Source: Deltaproteobacteria bacterium SG8_13
Lineage (GTDB): Bacteria > Desulfobacterota > Desulfobacteria > Desulfobacterales > SG8-13
NCBI GenBank assembly: GCA_001303025.1
Contig: LJNK01000015.1
Coordinates: forward strand, 24,792 to 88,791
Direction of reading: 5' to 3'
Length of the DNA stretch: 64,000 nt
Part shown: positions 25,393-36,374 of the stretch, in pieces
How positions within the stretch are numbered: the first letter of the stretch is position 1
How the letters are laid out: every line of letters starts with the position of its first letter
The notes under the pieces: model-generated
What the model was told of the DNA's origin: nothing
What the model saw: only the letters and a program-made list of their open reading frames with translations
Databases searched by the model: none
Position numbers and translations under genes: made by a program

Positions 25393-26208
25393 TCAGTTCG
25401 ATCCCGATACCGATGAGCGAAACGGATACCCTGACCGATAGCCGGGAGTTCTCTGCACTCCCGCATAGGGCAAATCAAGAAGGCTGTCGATTATGTTCAG
25501 CAGCAATTTGCCGTTTTCCAGCACGTCGTCCAGGTATTCCCGCTGGACTTCGTTGAGTTCTCCGAAATGCCGGCTCAGTATGATTTTAGCAAAGCCGATT
25601 ATATGGTTCAATGGCGTCCGCAATTCGTGGCTCATATTGGCCAGGAACTCGTTGCGCGCCCGGCTGGCTGCTTCGGCAACATCCTGGGCCCGCATGCGCT
25701 CCTGAATTTCTTCCACGAGTTGCTGGTTGATGGTTTCCAGATCCCGGGTGCGCCTTTTTACCCGCTTTTCCAGCTCCCGGTTGTGATCTTGCAGCTTGGC
25801 CAGCAGTCGACGGTTTTCACTTTCCAGCTCAATGCGCTCCACCGCCCGCCGGACAGCCGCAGAGACCAGGTCCAGGTTTTCAAATGGCTTGAACAGGTAA
25901 TCGTACGCACCGCAGCGCAAGGCTTCCACCGCTGTTTCCACCGAGGCGTAGCTGGTAATGATAATTACCTGCGTGGCCGGGTTTAGCTGCTTGATGCCCT
26001 GCAGCAACTCTATTCCGTCCAGCTCCGGCATGACAATGTCGGTGATCACCAGCGGAAATGGATCCTCTTCGAACTGTTTCATCGCCATGCGGCCATCGGT
26101 GGCCTGGGTCGTCTGAAAGCCGTCTTCCTGCAGAACCTGCGCCAGAACCTTTCGAACGCCTGCTTCATCGTCTACGATCAGTATGCGAACATCCCCGGGC
26201 AAATTCAT
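25393..26208 (-). CDS. Receiver-HisKA protein lacking a HATPase domain
   Basis: About 271 aa from the ATG at 26208, which has a GGGGGTAGGG ribosome site; the frame is open to 26271. Residues 1-125 form an intact receiver (IVDDE; VITDIVMPELDG). After a coiled coil comes a HisKA dimerisation domain with the phosphoacceptor H194 in NMSHELRTPL. The protein then ends about 55 residues later, just where the ATP-binding domain should begin. The last 25 residues (after SLLDL) do not resemble a kinase. I examined the other two frames downstream and saw no HATPase remnant. It may be a truncated kinase, or an Hpt-like phosphotransfer hub phosphorylated in trans by the neighbouring kinase. Confidence 0.82.
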   Translation of the reverse strand: MNLPGDVRILIVDDEAGVRKVLAQVLQEDGFQTTQATDGRMAMKQFEEDPFPLVITDIVMPELDGIELLQGIKQLNPATQVIIITSYASVETAVEALRCGAYDYLFKPFENLDLVSAAVRRAVERIELESENRRLLAKLQDHNRELEKRVKRRTRDLETINQQLVEEIQERMRAQDVAEAASRARNEFLANMSHELRTPLNHIIGFAKIILSRHFGELNEVQREYLDDVLENGKLLLNIIDSLLDLPYAGVQRTPGYRSGYPFRSSVSGSN

Positions 26209-26297
26209 CCCTACCCCCTTTTGATGACCTGCTTGCGCGGTCGCTGACGGTCCGCACGCAGTCATCGACATTGATCCATCAATCCGTTCGTGTCAGC

Positions 26298-28202
26298 TTA
26301 TTGTTGTTTTTGTATCTTAAATACTCCGCCGCAGCTCTTGCACTTGTTTTTCAGTCCGACATGACCGGGTTGAATCCTGAAGGATTTCCCGCAATGCGGA
26401 CAGCTCGATTTCATCGCCCCGACCGGGAAAGTCAACGTAAAGGATGTTCCCTCATCCGGGCTGCTGTGCAGCTGAATGTCTCCCTTGTGCTCCTGGATAA
26501 TTCCGTAGCTGACCGAAAGCCCCAGCCCCGTTCCCTTGCCCACCGGTTTGGTAGTAAAAAACGGCTCGAAGATTTTGGCCTGCAGCTCTTCGGGAATACC
26601 CGGGCCGGTATCGGTTACCTGCACCGCGACCTGCCCGTTGTTGGCCGAAGTGGCCACCGTCACTTCACCGGGCCGGCCTTCCATGGCCTGCTGGGCATTG
26701 ATCATCAGGTTGATCAGCACCTGTTGAATCTGGTTGGCATTACCGGAAATGTCCGGCAGCTGTTCATCGAACTCCGAGGTGAGCTTCACTTTGTTCATTT
26801 CCAGCTGGTGTTCCACAATGGCCATCGCATCCCGGGCCACCTGGTTCAAATCGACCGGTTCGAAAGACACTTTTTCCTGTCGAGAAAATTTGAGCAGGTT
26901 CTGGATGATGTGGGTACAACGGTTGGTTTCTTTTTCGATGATCCCCAGATTGGTATAGACCGGATCGCCTTTGTCCATTTTCCGCATGGAGAGCTGCGCC
27001 AGGCCGAGAATTCCCGCCAGCGGGTTCTTGATCTCGTGGGCGATGCCGGCACCCAGCTCTCCGAACGCCGCCATCTTTTCAGACTGAATCAAGGCCTCCT
27101 GGGCGCTCTTCAACGCTTTTTCCCGAGAGTCCAGCTCGCTGGCCATCTGGTTGAATGAGGTGGCCAGCTCGCCGATTTCGTCTCTGGAGGTAGAGGTCAC
27201 CTGAATGTCGAAACGCCCCTTGGCAACGATGCGAGCTGCATCGGAGAGCCGCTCTATCGTTCGGGTCAGCAGCCGTGAGCCGAAAAGCCCGATGAGGGCA
27301 GTTGCTATCAGTAAGACCAGGGCGACAAGCGTCAGATTGTTGAGCAGCTCCCGGGCGGTCAGATAAGCGGCCGCCTTGGGAATCTGCACCCCGGCTAGCA
27401 GGTCGGTCCCTTCGATACTGGCCAGGCCGCCGACCATGGGCTCACCGTTATGCATGTATTCATGGGTGGAGCCGAGAATCTTCATTTCGCCGACGCCCCT
27501 GACGTTCTTAACCCAGGGCACCGACTTGCGCTGGACGACCTCATCGATGCTGGAGTGCGCCAGGGCCTCGCCGTTCGACTTGACGATGAATGTCGTAAAC
27601 ACCTTGGAGCGCTCAGCCAGATGCTGCAGCCCGGCCAGTCGGATCACCGCCGATGTCACCACCTTTTCTCCGCCATCGCCGGACAATGCCTGGGAAAGCG
27701 CCAGGGTAAAAACCGGCAGGTTTTTGGCGACGGTGGCATTGGCGACGAAAACCTGGCCTTTTCGTATTTGCTTCATCGGCAGCTTCTGATGCTTCAGGGC
27801 GTCCAGAAACGCCTTTTTTTTCAGACCAGCCGAATCGAGGGCGCGGGCGTCGTACACGGTAGCCGGCTCGGCGCCGCTGACGTAAACTGTGACGGCCACG
27901 AACTCACCAAAGTCCTCGAACAGATGTTTCAGCAAGGTCGTCTTGCGATCCGGAGGCATCTCTTTTGCCAGCAGCACACGGGTAAACACCTGAAGCCGCT
28001 GCCGGTAACCGGTCAGCAATGCCCTGGTTTCCGATGCCGTGTGCACAGCCATCTCCGAGGTCAGATCACGGATATATGCCGATTTGTCCTCATGAAACAG
28101 GTTGGCCATGGTGAAGGTGATGATGCTCACCACGCCGGTGACAATCAGCAGCAGCGCAATCAAGATTTTGAACCGAATGGAGAGTCGCAGTCCTTTTTTC
28201 AT
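26298..28202 (-). CDS. Transmembrane sensor histidine kinase with HAMP and C-terminal zinc ribbon
   Basis: A 634-aa inner-membrane kinase. Helix 1 (about residues 10-32) and helix 2 (about 290-312) flank a periplasmic sensor of about 255 residues, probably a dCache-like fold. A HAMP domain follows (312-365), then HisKA with H389 in [12 protein letters not shown], and a HATPase with DTGPGIP and GTGLGLSV. The last 35 residues form a four-cysteine zinc ribbon (CPHCG and CKSCG), resembling the MJ0042-type finger. The start has an AGAGGAAAGG ribosome site. It lies 21 nt after the fecR-like gene, so it is probably co-transcribed with it, and it may read envelope or redox cues for the neighbouring receivers. 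Confidence 0.9.
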   Translation of the reverse strand: MKKGLRLSIRFKILIALLLIVTGVVSIITFTMANLFHEDKSAYIRDLTSEMAVHTASETRALLTGYRQRLQVFTRVLLAKEMPPDRKTTLLKHLFEDFGEFVAVTVYVSGAEPATVYDARALDSAGLKKKAFLDALKHQKLPMKQIRKGQVFVANATVAKNLPVFTLALSQALSGDGGEKVVTSAVIRLAGLQHLAERSKVFTTFIVKSNGEALAHSSIDEVVQRKSVPWVKNVRGVGEMKILGSTHEYMHNGEPMVGGLASIEGTDLLAGVQIPKAAAYLTARELLNNLTLVALVLLIATALIGLFGSRLLTRTIERLSDAARIVAKGRFDIQVTSTSRDEIGELATSFNQMASELDSREKALKSAQEALIQSEKMAAFGELGAGIAHEIKNPLAGILGLAQLSMRKMDKGDPVYTNLGIIEKETNRCTHIIQNLLKFSRQEKVSFEPVDLNQVARDAMAIVEHQLEMNKVKLTSEFDEQLPDISGNANQIQQVLINLMINAQQAMEGRPGEVTVATSANNGQVAVQVTDTGPGIPEELQAKIFEPFFTTKPVGKGTGLGLSVSYGIIQEHKGDIQLHSSPDEGTSFTLTFPVGAMKSSCPHCGKSFRIQPGHVGLKNKCKSCGGVFKIQKQQ

Positions 28203-28223
28203 CGGCCTTTCCTCTGCACCAGT

Positions 28224-29555
28224 TTAGTATTTACTGATGACCCGCTTGGATCGGTAGGCCACGTTGTCGACGCTATCCACCGCCTCAACGACGATCACGT
28301 TCAATCCGGGTTTCAGTTTCAATTTGTATTCGAAATTGCCCGAACGGGTCGTGCTGACCCGCTGCCCGCCGACGAAAACACGGGCGCCGGGTTCGGCTTT
28401 GCCCCTCAACGTGTATCTTCCGCTATACAGCGTCTTGGGGGGAAACCGCACATTCAAAGATGGCGGCGATTGGTCCTCCACTACCCGGAACCTGCCGGTT
28501 TCACTGAACAGTCCTTCCACCGAATCGGTCAGTGAGCTGACCTTCCAGAAGTAGTCGCCGCCTTTCAGGTTCCCGTGGCGAAAGCCGCTTTTGTTCACCT
28601 GTTCGTCGGTGACGATGTCACGAAAATGCGGATCCCTGGCCAGTACCAGGTGGTATCCCGATGCACTCGCGTTTTTCTCCCAGGAGAACCGGACCTTCGG
28701 GGGGAGGTCGCGATAGGCAAAAGTCGCACCCGACCGCGGAGCGGTCAGCCGAACCGGAGGCGGCAGGGTGCTCGGATCGATGGGCTGCCCGTCCGGGCCC
28801 ACCACCGTTGCCTGGTTGGCTCCCACCAGCACAGTTTTACCGCCGGCTGCCACTTCCGCCGACCCGCCGTAAACGGCAATGGTGGAAGTTTGATCCGGGT
28901 TAATGGAGATCTTGAAATCGACCGGAGCGTCGGTTCCGGCCCCGCCCTTGGCTCTGATCATCGCACCGGGAGTACCGATTTCCAGCATCACGGAATCCTT
29001 GCCGCCGGCAGCCAGGCTGCCCCGCAGGTCGCCGTCCACCAGAACCATGAACGACCGCTTTTCACGGTACATCGGATCGTGCGTCAGACTTTTGATGATG
29101 ACCAGAGAGTTCTCCCCCATGTCCAGGACGGTATTTTTGTCAAAGGTGATTTCCGCCGCCGAATTGTCCAGGGTCTGGATCGCATCCCGGTCGTAAAGAA
29201 GTCTTCCCTCTTCCGCCGATCCCCAGGCGATCGCCTCCGATGACTTGCTTTTCACCCGGTTGTGGGCCCAGGTCAATCTGGCCGCCACCGTTTTCAGTGC
29301 CCCTGCGGACAGGTCTTTCGGCGATAGTCCGCCGTCGTTGCCCGTCGACAGGGCGGCGACAGCCGGCGTTTCATGCCGAGCGACCAACGCCCGCAAACTC
29401 TTGCCGGTGGGGAACAGAGAATTCAGCAGGTACAGGAAAAAAGAGAAAAAAACCAATACCAGCAGCACTGCCACAACGCCTTCGAACATCCGCGTCAGGA
29501 AGTTTTTCAACCGACGGGGCTGATTGTTGGTTGTTGCCGGTTTTTTCTTTCGCAT
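28224..29555 (-). CDS. FecR-domain membrane protein with Fn3/Ig-like C-terminus
   Basis: About 443 aa from the ATG at 29555, with AAGGAG 10 nt upstream and 16 nt after the giant gene stop. Residues 26-47 form one membrane helix with a basic cytoplasmic tail before it. Residues 75-230 match the FecR domain (beta-rich, with ITFDKNTVLDMGENS and VLVDGDLRGSL). A Fn3-like segment (about 235-345) and an Ig-like domain (about 350-440) follow. Classical FecR proteins are anti-sigma regulators paired with an ECF sigma factor, but none is encoded here. The protein should project into the periplasm. Its close coupling to the giant outer-membrane protein suggests that it helps assemble or monitors it (inference). 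Confidence 0.87.
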   Translation of the reverse strand: MRKKKPATTNNQPRRLKNFLTRMFEGVVAVLLVLVFFSFFLYLLNSLFPTGKSLRALVARHETPAVAALSTGNDGGLSPKDLSAGALKTVAARLTWAHNRVKSKSSEAIAWGSAEEGRLLYDRDAIQTLDNSAAEITFDKNTVLDMGENSLVIIKSLTHDPMYREKRSFMVLVDGDLRGSLAAGGKDSVMLEIGTPGAMIRAKGGAGTDAPVDFKISINPDQTSTIAVYGGSAEVAAGGKTVLVGANQATVVGPDGQPIDPSTLPPPVRLTAPRSGATFAYRDLPPKVRFSWEKNASASGYHLVLARDPHFRDIVTDEQVNKSGFRHGNLKGGDYFWKVSSLTDSVEGLFSETGRFRVVEDQSPPSLNVRFPPKTLYSGRYTLRGKAEPGARVFVGGQRVSTTRSGNFEYKLKLKPGLNVIVVEAVDSVDNVAYRSKRVISKY

Positions 29556-29571
29556 GCCGACTGCGCTCCTT

Positions 29572-32500
29572 TTAATACGTGGCCTGGACTCGTATGAACC
29601 AGCCATGGGTGGAATAGTCGTTGTCTGCAAACTCGTCGTCGGAAAAGTCGGTGAAGTTATACCCCGCGCCCACTCCGAAGTGCTTCACCGGCCTCCACAT
29701 CAGTTCGGTCAACCAGCCCTGTTTGCGGTCGTCGGCCTCCTGTTGCGACCGGAGCCGGTATTCCACCGCCAGGTCGAATTTGCGCCAGAAGTTCCAGTTC
29801 AACCGGTTGATCCACAGCAGGGTGTGGGTGGTTTGAGACGGCAGACTGCCGACCAGTTCGGTTTCGCGCTTGAAGGCCAGTTTGTCCACCCACTCCAGCG
29901 TGCGGGTGAGATCCAGTGACCATTCCACCGAGGCTACATCCGATTCGGCAGTAAACGACTCCACCTGTCCAAGCTCCTGCGGGCCCATCTGGTCCAGAAA
30001 GGTGTACTTGGCCAGGGCGTTGAACCGGTCGAATCGCACCGGCCGATAAGCCAGGCCGACGTTGAATTCGGTAAAGAAGGCCAAATCTTCATTGGTGCTG
30101 TCATCACGCGTCTGACTGTAACGGAACTTGCCCAACAGCGTGAAATCGGGATTGAGTTTGAGCTCGAGCTGGTTCGTCGTAAGGAACTGAATCTGATCCT
30201 GGCCGCCCTCGTCCTTGCGGATCTCCTCGCGGGTGCTGAACTTGAACCCGCGGGTGTGGGCGTATGAGAACCCGCCCGCCAACGCCAGATGGGTGGAATC
30301 CTGGGGATCGCTGTCGGTGGCGGCGTACTCGCCGGACAGCAGAACGTCAAATCCCTTAAAGGCCTCCCATTGCCGCTGGGCCCCGAGCACGGACATGTTC
30401 TTGTTTCCACCGTCCGCTCGCTCCCACTGGTACTCGGAGTAAACCTTCGTGTGCTCGCCGATCGGTGCCTGGGTGCCGATAACCGTTGTGGAGCTCTTGC
30501 CGGCGCGGTGATCCGTCATGCGCTGGTTGAGATAAAGCTCTTTATCTCCCAGCTTCAGAACGGCGCCACCTAAAACCGACTCGCCTTCGGTGCCCACTGT
30601 TCCGCTGGCCTGCAAGGCAAAGTTCGGCAGCAGCTGGTATTTGGCTGCCAGCGTTGACTGATTGTTTTTCTCTCCGCTCACCGTGTGCTGGTGTTTGAGG
30701 TTCAGCGTCAGGTCATCTGTCGGCGTCACTCGCAGGTCGGCCGCCGCCAGGGTGCTGCGATCTGCATCCGGCAGGGCTGTGGATTGCTGATTCCGGGTCT
30801 GGGCCTCCAGGGTCAGACCCCACCAGCCGTGCTCGTGCTGCCACTGGAGCGTGCCGATGTCCTCTTCGCTCTGCGGGGCGGTGCCGGTGGCGTCGGTTTG
30901 CACCAGTTCGTATTTGCCCCGCACCGTGTCGCGGTCCGTCAACCGCATGGAAAGATTCACGCCGCTCTTGTCGGTTCCGGCTTCCAAGTAGTTGCCGTTG
31001 GCGCGGAATCCCGATTCCAGGCGCTTGTGGAAAAAACCCACCTGGTATCGATCCGGCTTGTCGAACCACTCGCCGACATCCAGCTCGAGCCCCAGTTTCC
31101 AGGCATCGCCCTCCTGGGTCCCGTTGGGTGTGACCTGGGCAAAGGTGATGCCGCCGTCGTCACTGCGGTTAACGATGCTGTTGCTACCCTGACTCGTGGC
31201 GTATTCGGCCACCATGCGTGTGTTTTTGCCAAGCCGCACCTCGGCGTCCACCCCTGTCAATTCATAGCTTTGCGAATCCAGCTCGTCCTTGACGTATGTG
31301 CCGCCCACCGCTACGTGGTCGCCGATCTGCTGGCGGACGCGACCACCGTAAGCGGTTTCTTCCAGTGAATCCTCCCGGGCCTCGTAATCGACTTCGATAA
31401 ACACCGGATTGCCAGGCAGAATGTCCTGGTTGATGAGAAGGTCATCTTCTACAACGCTGGCTATCGGCCTGGCGAACAGAATCCGCCCGCCATCGTATTT
31501 GATGGTGTAGTCGATATTCTGCTGCTGGCGTTCACGGGAGAGCACCAGGCCGGTGTTCTTGTCGCGGATGACGATGTCCACCTGCTCGCTGCCCTCGATC
31601 ACCTCGCGGCGGCTCAGGTAGTAAAGCGATCCACCGGTAGCCCGCAGCTGATCGCTGACCTGCACCTGCTTTACCTCGGCACCGAAGACGGCAACTTTGG
31701 TATCCGGGTCTCCATATTTGGTTTTGGATACCGACTGGTAGGCGACATTGACGCCGAACAGGGTCCGCTGATAGGCGGCCAGTTCGGTATCGGTCAAGCT
31801 CAACTGGTAGTTGCCCAACAGCACGTGAAATTCGTCACTGTCAATGGCCAGGTAGAGCTTGGCCCGGCTGTCGGTATCGTAAACCACCGTGCTGGAATCG
31901 CCGTATACCGGGTAAATCTTATCCGGATCGAGATTGGTGAGCAGCCGGCTCGACTGGTTGTCGTCCAGATCCTTGAACAGGTTGCCGAACTCGTCGCGAC
32001 CGGTGTCCATGGCAGCGGTAACCAGGTATTTTCCTCGAATCACACCCTTCAGGTAAAAAGCCAGCCGCCCTTCAGTGTAAAAATCCGATTCTTTATCGGC
32101 CCCGGCTGCCTCCAGGAAACCCTTCGACTTGAGCAGGCCTAATTTGCCGTCGGCAAACGCCAGGAAGAACAGGTGGGTGTCCTTGACCTCCACCGGGCGG
32201 GTGATCGTGCCGATGCGGCCGGCCGGATCGACCGCACTGATGACCAGATCGCTGGTGCCCATCGGCAGCTTGATCACCGAAGAGAAGCTGCCGTCGGCCG
32301 CCACCGGTGCCTCCTCATCGTTGACCACCACCCGGTTGCCCGGATCGGTGACGCCGATGATCGTCAGCATCGGGTTGGTCAGCGGCACGCCCCGGGGCGG
32401 TAGCTGGACCATCAGGTTCGGGACCGGCTCGGTGGCCAGGATCAGCTGCCCGGTTTCGTCGCGATCGTTTACCGTAACGATCAGGTTGAGAATCCGGGTG

Positions 32501-35500
32501 ACGCCGTCCGGGTTGCGCACCAGCAACCCGAAGGGATTGCTGCCGCGCTTGAGCTCTAAGGTGGCCTCGAAGCTTCCGTCGGGTTTGGTGCGCAGCGGCG
32601 TGCCGTCGATCTCCACCCGGTTGCCCGGTTCGGTGGCACCTTCCAGCCGGTAGGTGAGCAGCACCGCCTGCAGGTCGGCCTGCGGATCTTCGCTCCGCTT
32701 GCCGACCTTGTATTCCTCGCTTCTCGCCCCGTAGGGCAGCAGCAGCTGGTCGTTGGGTTTGAGAATCTCGACGGTCGGCACTGTAAAGCTGGTATCGAAG
32801 GACTGTCCCCGGCTGTTGATCACCTCGATGTCGAATTTCTTCATATCCAGATCTTCAAAGCGGGTAGCGAACCGGCCGTGATCATCCAGCTCCAGGGCTT
32901 CTCCGTTGACCTTGACCGCAGCCTCCGTGCGGTACTGATCGAACACCTTGGAGCGTTCCACCTTGTCGAGCTGGCCCTTGATCTCGATCCGGCGGTTTAA
33001 GGCACGAGTCTCCTCGGTCGTGTTGCTGGTAATCGGTCGGGATTCGCCGAACCAGCGAACCACGAAGCGATCCTCGGGCAGGCCTTCTTCTTTGACCAGG
33101 TAGTTGAGCGCAGCCATGGCCCGGTTTTTGGACAGTTCCATGTTGTAGGCATCGTTGCCCACGTTGTCGGTGTGCCCCTCGACGACGATCTTCTCATCCG
33201 GGTATTTGCGCAGGATCGCAGCGGTTTCCTTCAACGCACTGCGGGCCTTTGCGCTGATCACCGCCGATCCGGAGACAAAGGCTTCACCGGTGAGGTTGAC
33301 CGAGATCGCGTTGGTCTGGTTGATGCCGAACAGCTTCTTGGCGCTGGTGCTGCGATACTGGTAGACCTCCCCGCCGGCGATGGCTCGGTTGCGCCCGATC
33401 CGTCCGTTCCATCGGATCACCTTGGGCGGCCGTCCCTTGCCTTTGATGGTATGCATGACACCGCCCTTGGGATTCATGATCTTCAGCTTCCAGCTCTGGA
33501 TGTCCTCGGGCAGCCCGGAATTCATGCTGAAGGCAATAGGCCGATCGAGTCGGTTGCCTCTGAGCTCCACCACCTCGTCCATGTTTTCCACCATCAGGCG
33601 CACATTGTCGTTGGGGGTGGCGGCCCTCTCTCCGTTGATCAGCAGGGTCAGGGCTTCGGCATTTCCCAACACCTCGATCGGCTGCCGGGCAGCCTCGCTG
33701 TGCATGGAGATTCCCGGTTCGGCGGGTTTGCCGGTTTTCAGGGTGTCGGGCTGGTAGAGCACACCGAAATTCGCCTTGGCCAGGATACCGGGAGTGATGT
33801 TTACCACCACCGTTTCGGAGGTGGTCGTCTCGGCTGCATCGGCCAGGCTGCGAATATTGATCTTCACCAGTCGATGCCCGGGCTCCACCGCCGGGAAGTG
33901 GTAGCGACCGTATTCGTCGGTCAGGGCGTATACGCCGCTGTCCAGTGCCACCATTACGCCCGCCACGCCTTCTTCGCCTCGATCCTGCCATCCGTTGCGG
34001 TTGTCGTCGTAAAATACCTTGCCGATGATCGTACCCAGATCGAAGATGGCATCGGCAATGACATCGACGCGGGCCTCGTCTTCGTTGGAGACGAAACAGC
34101 TGCTGCACACATCGACACCCGCCGCCCGGTTGACGTATTCGCCCGGAGTCACCCCAGACCCGGCCGTAAGCTGATAGAGGATCAACATGTAGCCCGGCTC
34201 TCCGGGATCGGCCTGGCCGTTTCCGTTGCCGTCCACCAGTGCCGGGACCGTTCCGACGGTAAATACCAGCGGTCGGTTGGCAACCGGATCGGCCAGTGGC
34301 GCTCCGTTCAGACGGCCACTGCCTCGAATGTATTTGAAGCCCGGCGGTATCAGGTTGCTCAGTTGCACGGATGTGACATCGGTGGTCGTCGTATTTCTCA
34401 GCTCGACGCTGTAGGTGACGATCTGACCCACCGAGACCTGATCTTTGTTGGCGTTCAGTGTGAGGTTCAGCACCTGGCCCTGGGTGAACGCCACGGAAGC
34501 GGTTTGGGCAATCGGTATCGGATTGAGAATGTCGGTCACATCGGTGGCCGTGAGGATAGAGACGCCTGGCGTAGCTGAGCTGACCGTGAAAGTGGCGATT
34601 CCGCTGGCATCGGTAACAACGCTCACCGGCACGATATTGTCGCCGGGACGGCTGCTGGTCAGCTGAATCGTTCGGCCGGGTTCCGGGTTGCCGAGATCGT
34701 CTACGATCCGCACGTTGATCGTCGAGGTGGCGGTGCCGTCGGCCGTCACTATGCTCGGACTGGCGCTTACCGAAGACTGGCCGGCATTGACCTGGCGGAT
34801 GACCACCACGGTGATGGAGTTGTCGTCAAAAGGATCGCCATCGGCATTGCCGGCTACAATCGCCTGGGGGACCGCAGCTGTAGCAGTGTCTTCTACGGTG
34901 GCCATGAAGTCGGCGCTGCCGGCCGTCGCCGGCGCATCGGCGGTAAACTGGACATTGATGTTGGCCGTAGCCACCAGCTTGGTACCCAGGGTGATGATCA
35001 TATCCTGCCCGGCCGTCGCAGCACAGTATTGCCCGGCACCCGGAGCCGGGCAGTTGGCTACCAGCAGAGCGCTTGCTACCGAAACAGCGGTCACGTTCAG
35101 GTTGCTGTAACCGGCTGGTGCGCTGATCACCACCCGGTCGACGCCACTGTTGCCGCCGTTGATGTCCGGCAGCACATCGTAGTTGAACAGGTGGCCCACT
35201 TCATTTATGTCCACGCTCGTGGCATTAATCTCGGCCGTGGCAATGGTCACCGCCGGACCGCTGTCATCGTCGACAATCGTGTAGATGTGAGTACTTTGTA
35301 TTGTGGTGTCGCCATTGGCATCGCCAATGACAAGCCCAACACTGGGATTAGCCAGCTGTAAATTAACTGTCTCATCGCTCTCTGCCGTTGCTTCATCGAG
35401 TATCGTCAGATTGATCGCCACGGCTGTGCCAAGGGTTCCGTCATAGTTGCCCGCGGCAATGTTCACCAAGGCGGTGTTTGTGAAATCATTGCCGGCACCC

Positions 35501-36369
35501 GGTGTGGCCGATCCGCCGATCACATTGACTTCGATGTTCTGAGCCACACTTAGTGTGCCGTTGATGAGCAGCTGCGGCAGGTTCCCACCGGTTGATTCGT
35601 TATCCGAAGCGGCGGCTGAACTAAACTCTATAAAAGCCGTTGGCGTCACGCTCACCGTGGCGCTGTCGTCGGTGCCATCCGGATCCTGCTGGTCTGAGGC
35701 CGTCACCGCCGCGGTGTTGTCATACGGGCCGGCCGCGTTGACCGTAGCATCGATGGTCAACGTCGCTCCGCCACCGTTGTTGACCGTGCCCACCGTCCAC
35801 ACGCCCGTGGCGCTGACATAGCTGCCCTGGCTGGTGGTGTTGCCCGAGTAGGTGTAGCCGACCGGCAGCAGGTCGCTCACCGCCACGTTGGTGGCCGCAT
35901 CCGGGCCGGCGTTGCTCACCGTTATGGTAAAGAAGATTGCATCGCCTACGTTCGGCACCGGGTTGCTGATGCCTTTTGTAATGCCCAAATCGGCCTGTTG
36001 TACATTTACTATCACCGTCGCATAGTCATCGCCGGCCCCGTCGTTGGGCGTCGAGTCGGTATCGCTCTGATCCGCGGCGGTGACCTGGGCCGCGTTGGTG
36101 TAGTTTCCCGCGTTGGTGTAGTTTCCGCTGCCAAGCACGGTGGCGGTGATGCTCAAGCTGGCGTTGGCTCCGGCGGCCAGGGCGCCCACCGTCCACACAC
36201 CGCTACCGGCCACGTAGCTGCCAGCGCCCGTGTCGCTCACATAACTGTAGCCGGTGGGCAGGGCATCGGTGACCACCACGCCGCTGGCATCGCTAAAGCC
36301 CGCCGCGTTCGCCACCGTGACGGTGAAGGTCACGTTGCTGCCCACCGCCGGCGCCGGGATATCCACCAC
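29572..36369 (-). CDS. Giant surface protein, C-terminal part: DUF11, Calx-beta, OmpA-like domain and outer-membrane barrel
   Basis: Third segment of the giant gene, about 2,265 aa. The GTG at 36369 is only the first start codon in the frame and has no ribosome site. Reading the same frame upstream gives IDLSVTK, the normal beginning of a DUF11 repeat, so this part continues the preceding frame after a one-base break. Domains in order: two DUF11 repeats (1-240), Calx-beta-like (245-370), beta-sandwich (370-525), invasin/Big_1-like (530-630), DUF11 (635-770), SdrD-B-like (775-870), OmpA-like peptidoglycan-binding domain with GHTDNVGN and LSKNRA (about 1020-1140), Ig-like domains (1145-1395) and an outer-membrane barrel of about 860 residues ending in an aromatic residue. 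The barrel is the probable membrane anchor. It is followed by the fecR-like gene. Confidence 0.85.
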   Translation of the reverse strand: MVDIPAPAVGSNVTFTVTVANAAGFSDASGVVVTDALPTGYSYVSDTGAGSYVAGSGVWTVGALAAGANASLSITATVLGSGNYTNAGNYTNAAQVTAADQSDTDSTPNDGAGDDYATVIVNVQQADLGITKGISNPVPNVGDAIFFTITVSNAGPDAATNVAVSDLLPVGYTYSGNTTSQGSYVSATGVWTVGTVNNGGGATLTIDATVNAAGPYDNTAAVTASDQQDPDGTDDSATVSVTPTAFIEFSSAAASDNESTGGNLPQLLINGTLSVAQNIEVNVIGGSATPGAGNDFTNTALVNIAAGNYDGTLGTAVAINLTILDEATAESDETVNLQLANPSVGLVIGDANGDTTIQSTHIYTIVDDDSGPAVTIATAEINATSVDINEVGHLFNYDVLPDINGGNSGVDRVVISAPAGYSNLNVTAVSVASALLVANCPAPGAGQYCAATAGQDMIITLGTKLVATANINVQFTADAPATAGSADFMATVEDTATAAVPQAIVAGNADGDPFDDNSITVVVIRQVNAGQSSVSASPSIVTADGTATSTINVRIVDDLGNPEPGRTIQLTSSRPGDNIVPVSVVTDASGIATFTVSSATPGVSILTATDVTDILNPIPIAQTASVAFTQGQVLNLTLNANKDQVSVGQIVTYSVELRNTTTTDVTSVQLSNLIPPGFKYIRGSGRLNGAPLADPVANRPLVFTVGTVPALVDGNGNGQADPGEPGYMLILYQLTAGSGVTPGEYVNRAAGVDVCSSCFVSNEDEARVDVIADAIFDLGTIIGKVFYDDNRNGWQDRGEEGVAGVMVALDSGVYALTDEYGRYHFPAVEPGHRLVKINIRSLADAAETTTSETVVVNITPGILAKANFGVLYQPDTLKTGKPAEPGISMHSEAARQPIEVLGNAEALTLLINGERAATPNDNVRLMVENMDEVVELRGNRLDRPIAFSMNSGLPEDIQSWKLKIMNPKGGVMHTIKGKGRPPKVIRWNGRIGRNRAIAGGEVYQYRSTSAKKLFGINQTNAISVNLTGEAFVSGSAVISAKARSALKETAAILRKYPDEKIVVEGHTDNVGNDAYNMELSKNRAMAALNYLVKEEGLPEDRFVVRWFGESRPITSNTTEETRALNRRIEIKGQLDKVERSKVFDQYRTEAAVKVNGEALELDDHGRFATRFEDLDMKKFDIEVINSRGQSFDTSFTVPTVEILKPNDQLLLPYGARSEEYKVGKRSEDPQADLQAVLLTYRLEGATEPGNRVEIDGTPLRTKPDGSFEATLELKRGSNPFGLLVRNPDGVTRILNLIVTVNDRDETGQLILATEPVPNLMVQLPPRGVPLTNPMLTIIGVTDPGNRVVVNDEEAPVAADGSFSSVIKLPMGTSDLVISAVDPAGRIGTITRPVEVKDTHLFFLAFADGKLGLLKSKGFLEAAGADKESDFYTEGRLAFYLKGVIRGKYLVTAAMDTGRDEFGNLFKDLDDNQSSRLLTNLDPDKIYPVYGDSSTVVYDTDSRAKLYLAIDSDEFHVLLGNYQLSLTDTELAAYQRTLFGVNVAYQSVSKTKYGDPDTKVAVFGAEVKQVQVSDQLRATGGSLYYLSRREVIEGSEQVDIVIRDKNTGLVLSRERQQQNIDYTIKYDGGRILFARPIASVVEDDLLINQDILPGNPVFIEVDYEAREDSLEETAYGGRVRQQIGDHVAVGGTYVKDELDSQSYELTGVDAEVRLGKNTRMVAEYATSQGSNSIVNRSDDGGITFAQVTPNGTQEGDAWKLGLELDVGEWFDKPDRYQVGFFHKRLESGFRANGNYLEAGTDKSGVNLSMRLTDRDTVRGKYELVQTDATGTAPQSEEDIGTLQWQHEHGWWGLTLEAQTRNQQSTALPDADRSTLAAADLRVTPTDDLTLNLKHQHTVSGEKNNQSTLAAKYQLLPNFALQASGTVGTEGESVLGGAVLKLGDKELYLNQRMTDHRAGKSSTTVIGTQAPIGEHTKVYSEYQWERADGGNKNMSVLGAQRQWEAFKGFDVLLSGEYAATDSDPQDSTHLALAGGFSYAHTRGFKFSTREEIRKDEGGQDQIQFLTTNQLELKLNPDFTLLGKFRYSQTRDDSTNEDLAFFTEFNVGLAYRPVRFDRFNALAKYTFLDQMGPQELGQVESFTAESDVASVEWSLDLTRTLEWVDKLAFKRETELVGSLPSQTTHTLLWINRLNWNFWRKFDLAVEYRLRSQQEADDRKQGWLTELMWRPVKHFGVGAGYNFTDFSDDEFADNDYSTHGWFIRVQATY

Positions 36370-36374
36370 CTTCG

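Noticed and set aside
29572..32170. TonB-dependent receptor identity for the C-terminal barrel
   Set aside because: No plug domain or TonB box is present ahead of the barrel; Ig-like and OmpA-like domains occupy that position.
33172..34578. A 468-codon plus-strand open frame
   Set aside because: It lies antisense to the DUF11, SdrD-B and OmpA region; composition is shadow-like and no family is recognisable.
36369..36369. GTG at 36369 as a true start of a separate outer-membrane protein gene
   Set aside because: It has no ribosome site or signal peptide, and the frame continues upstream into the conserved DUF11 beginning (IDLSVTK).
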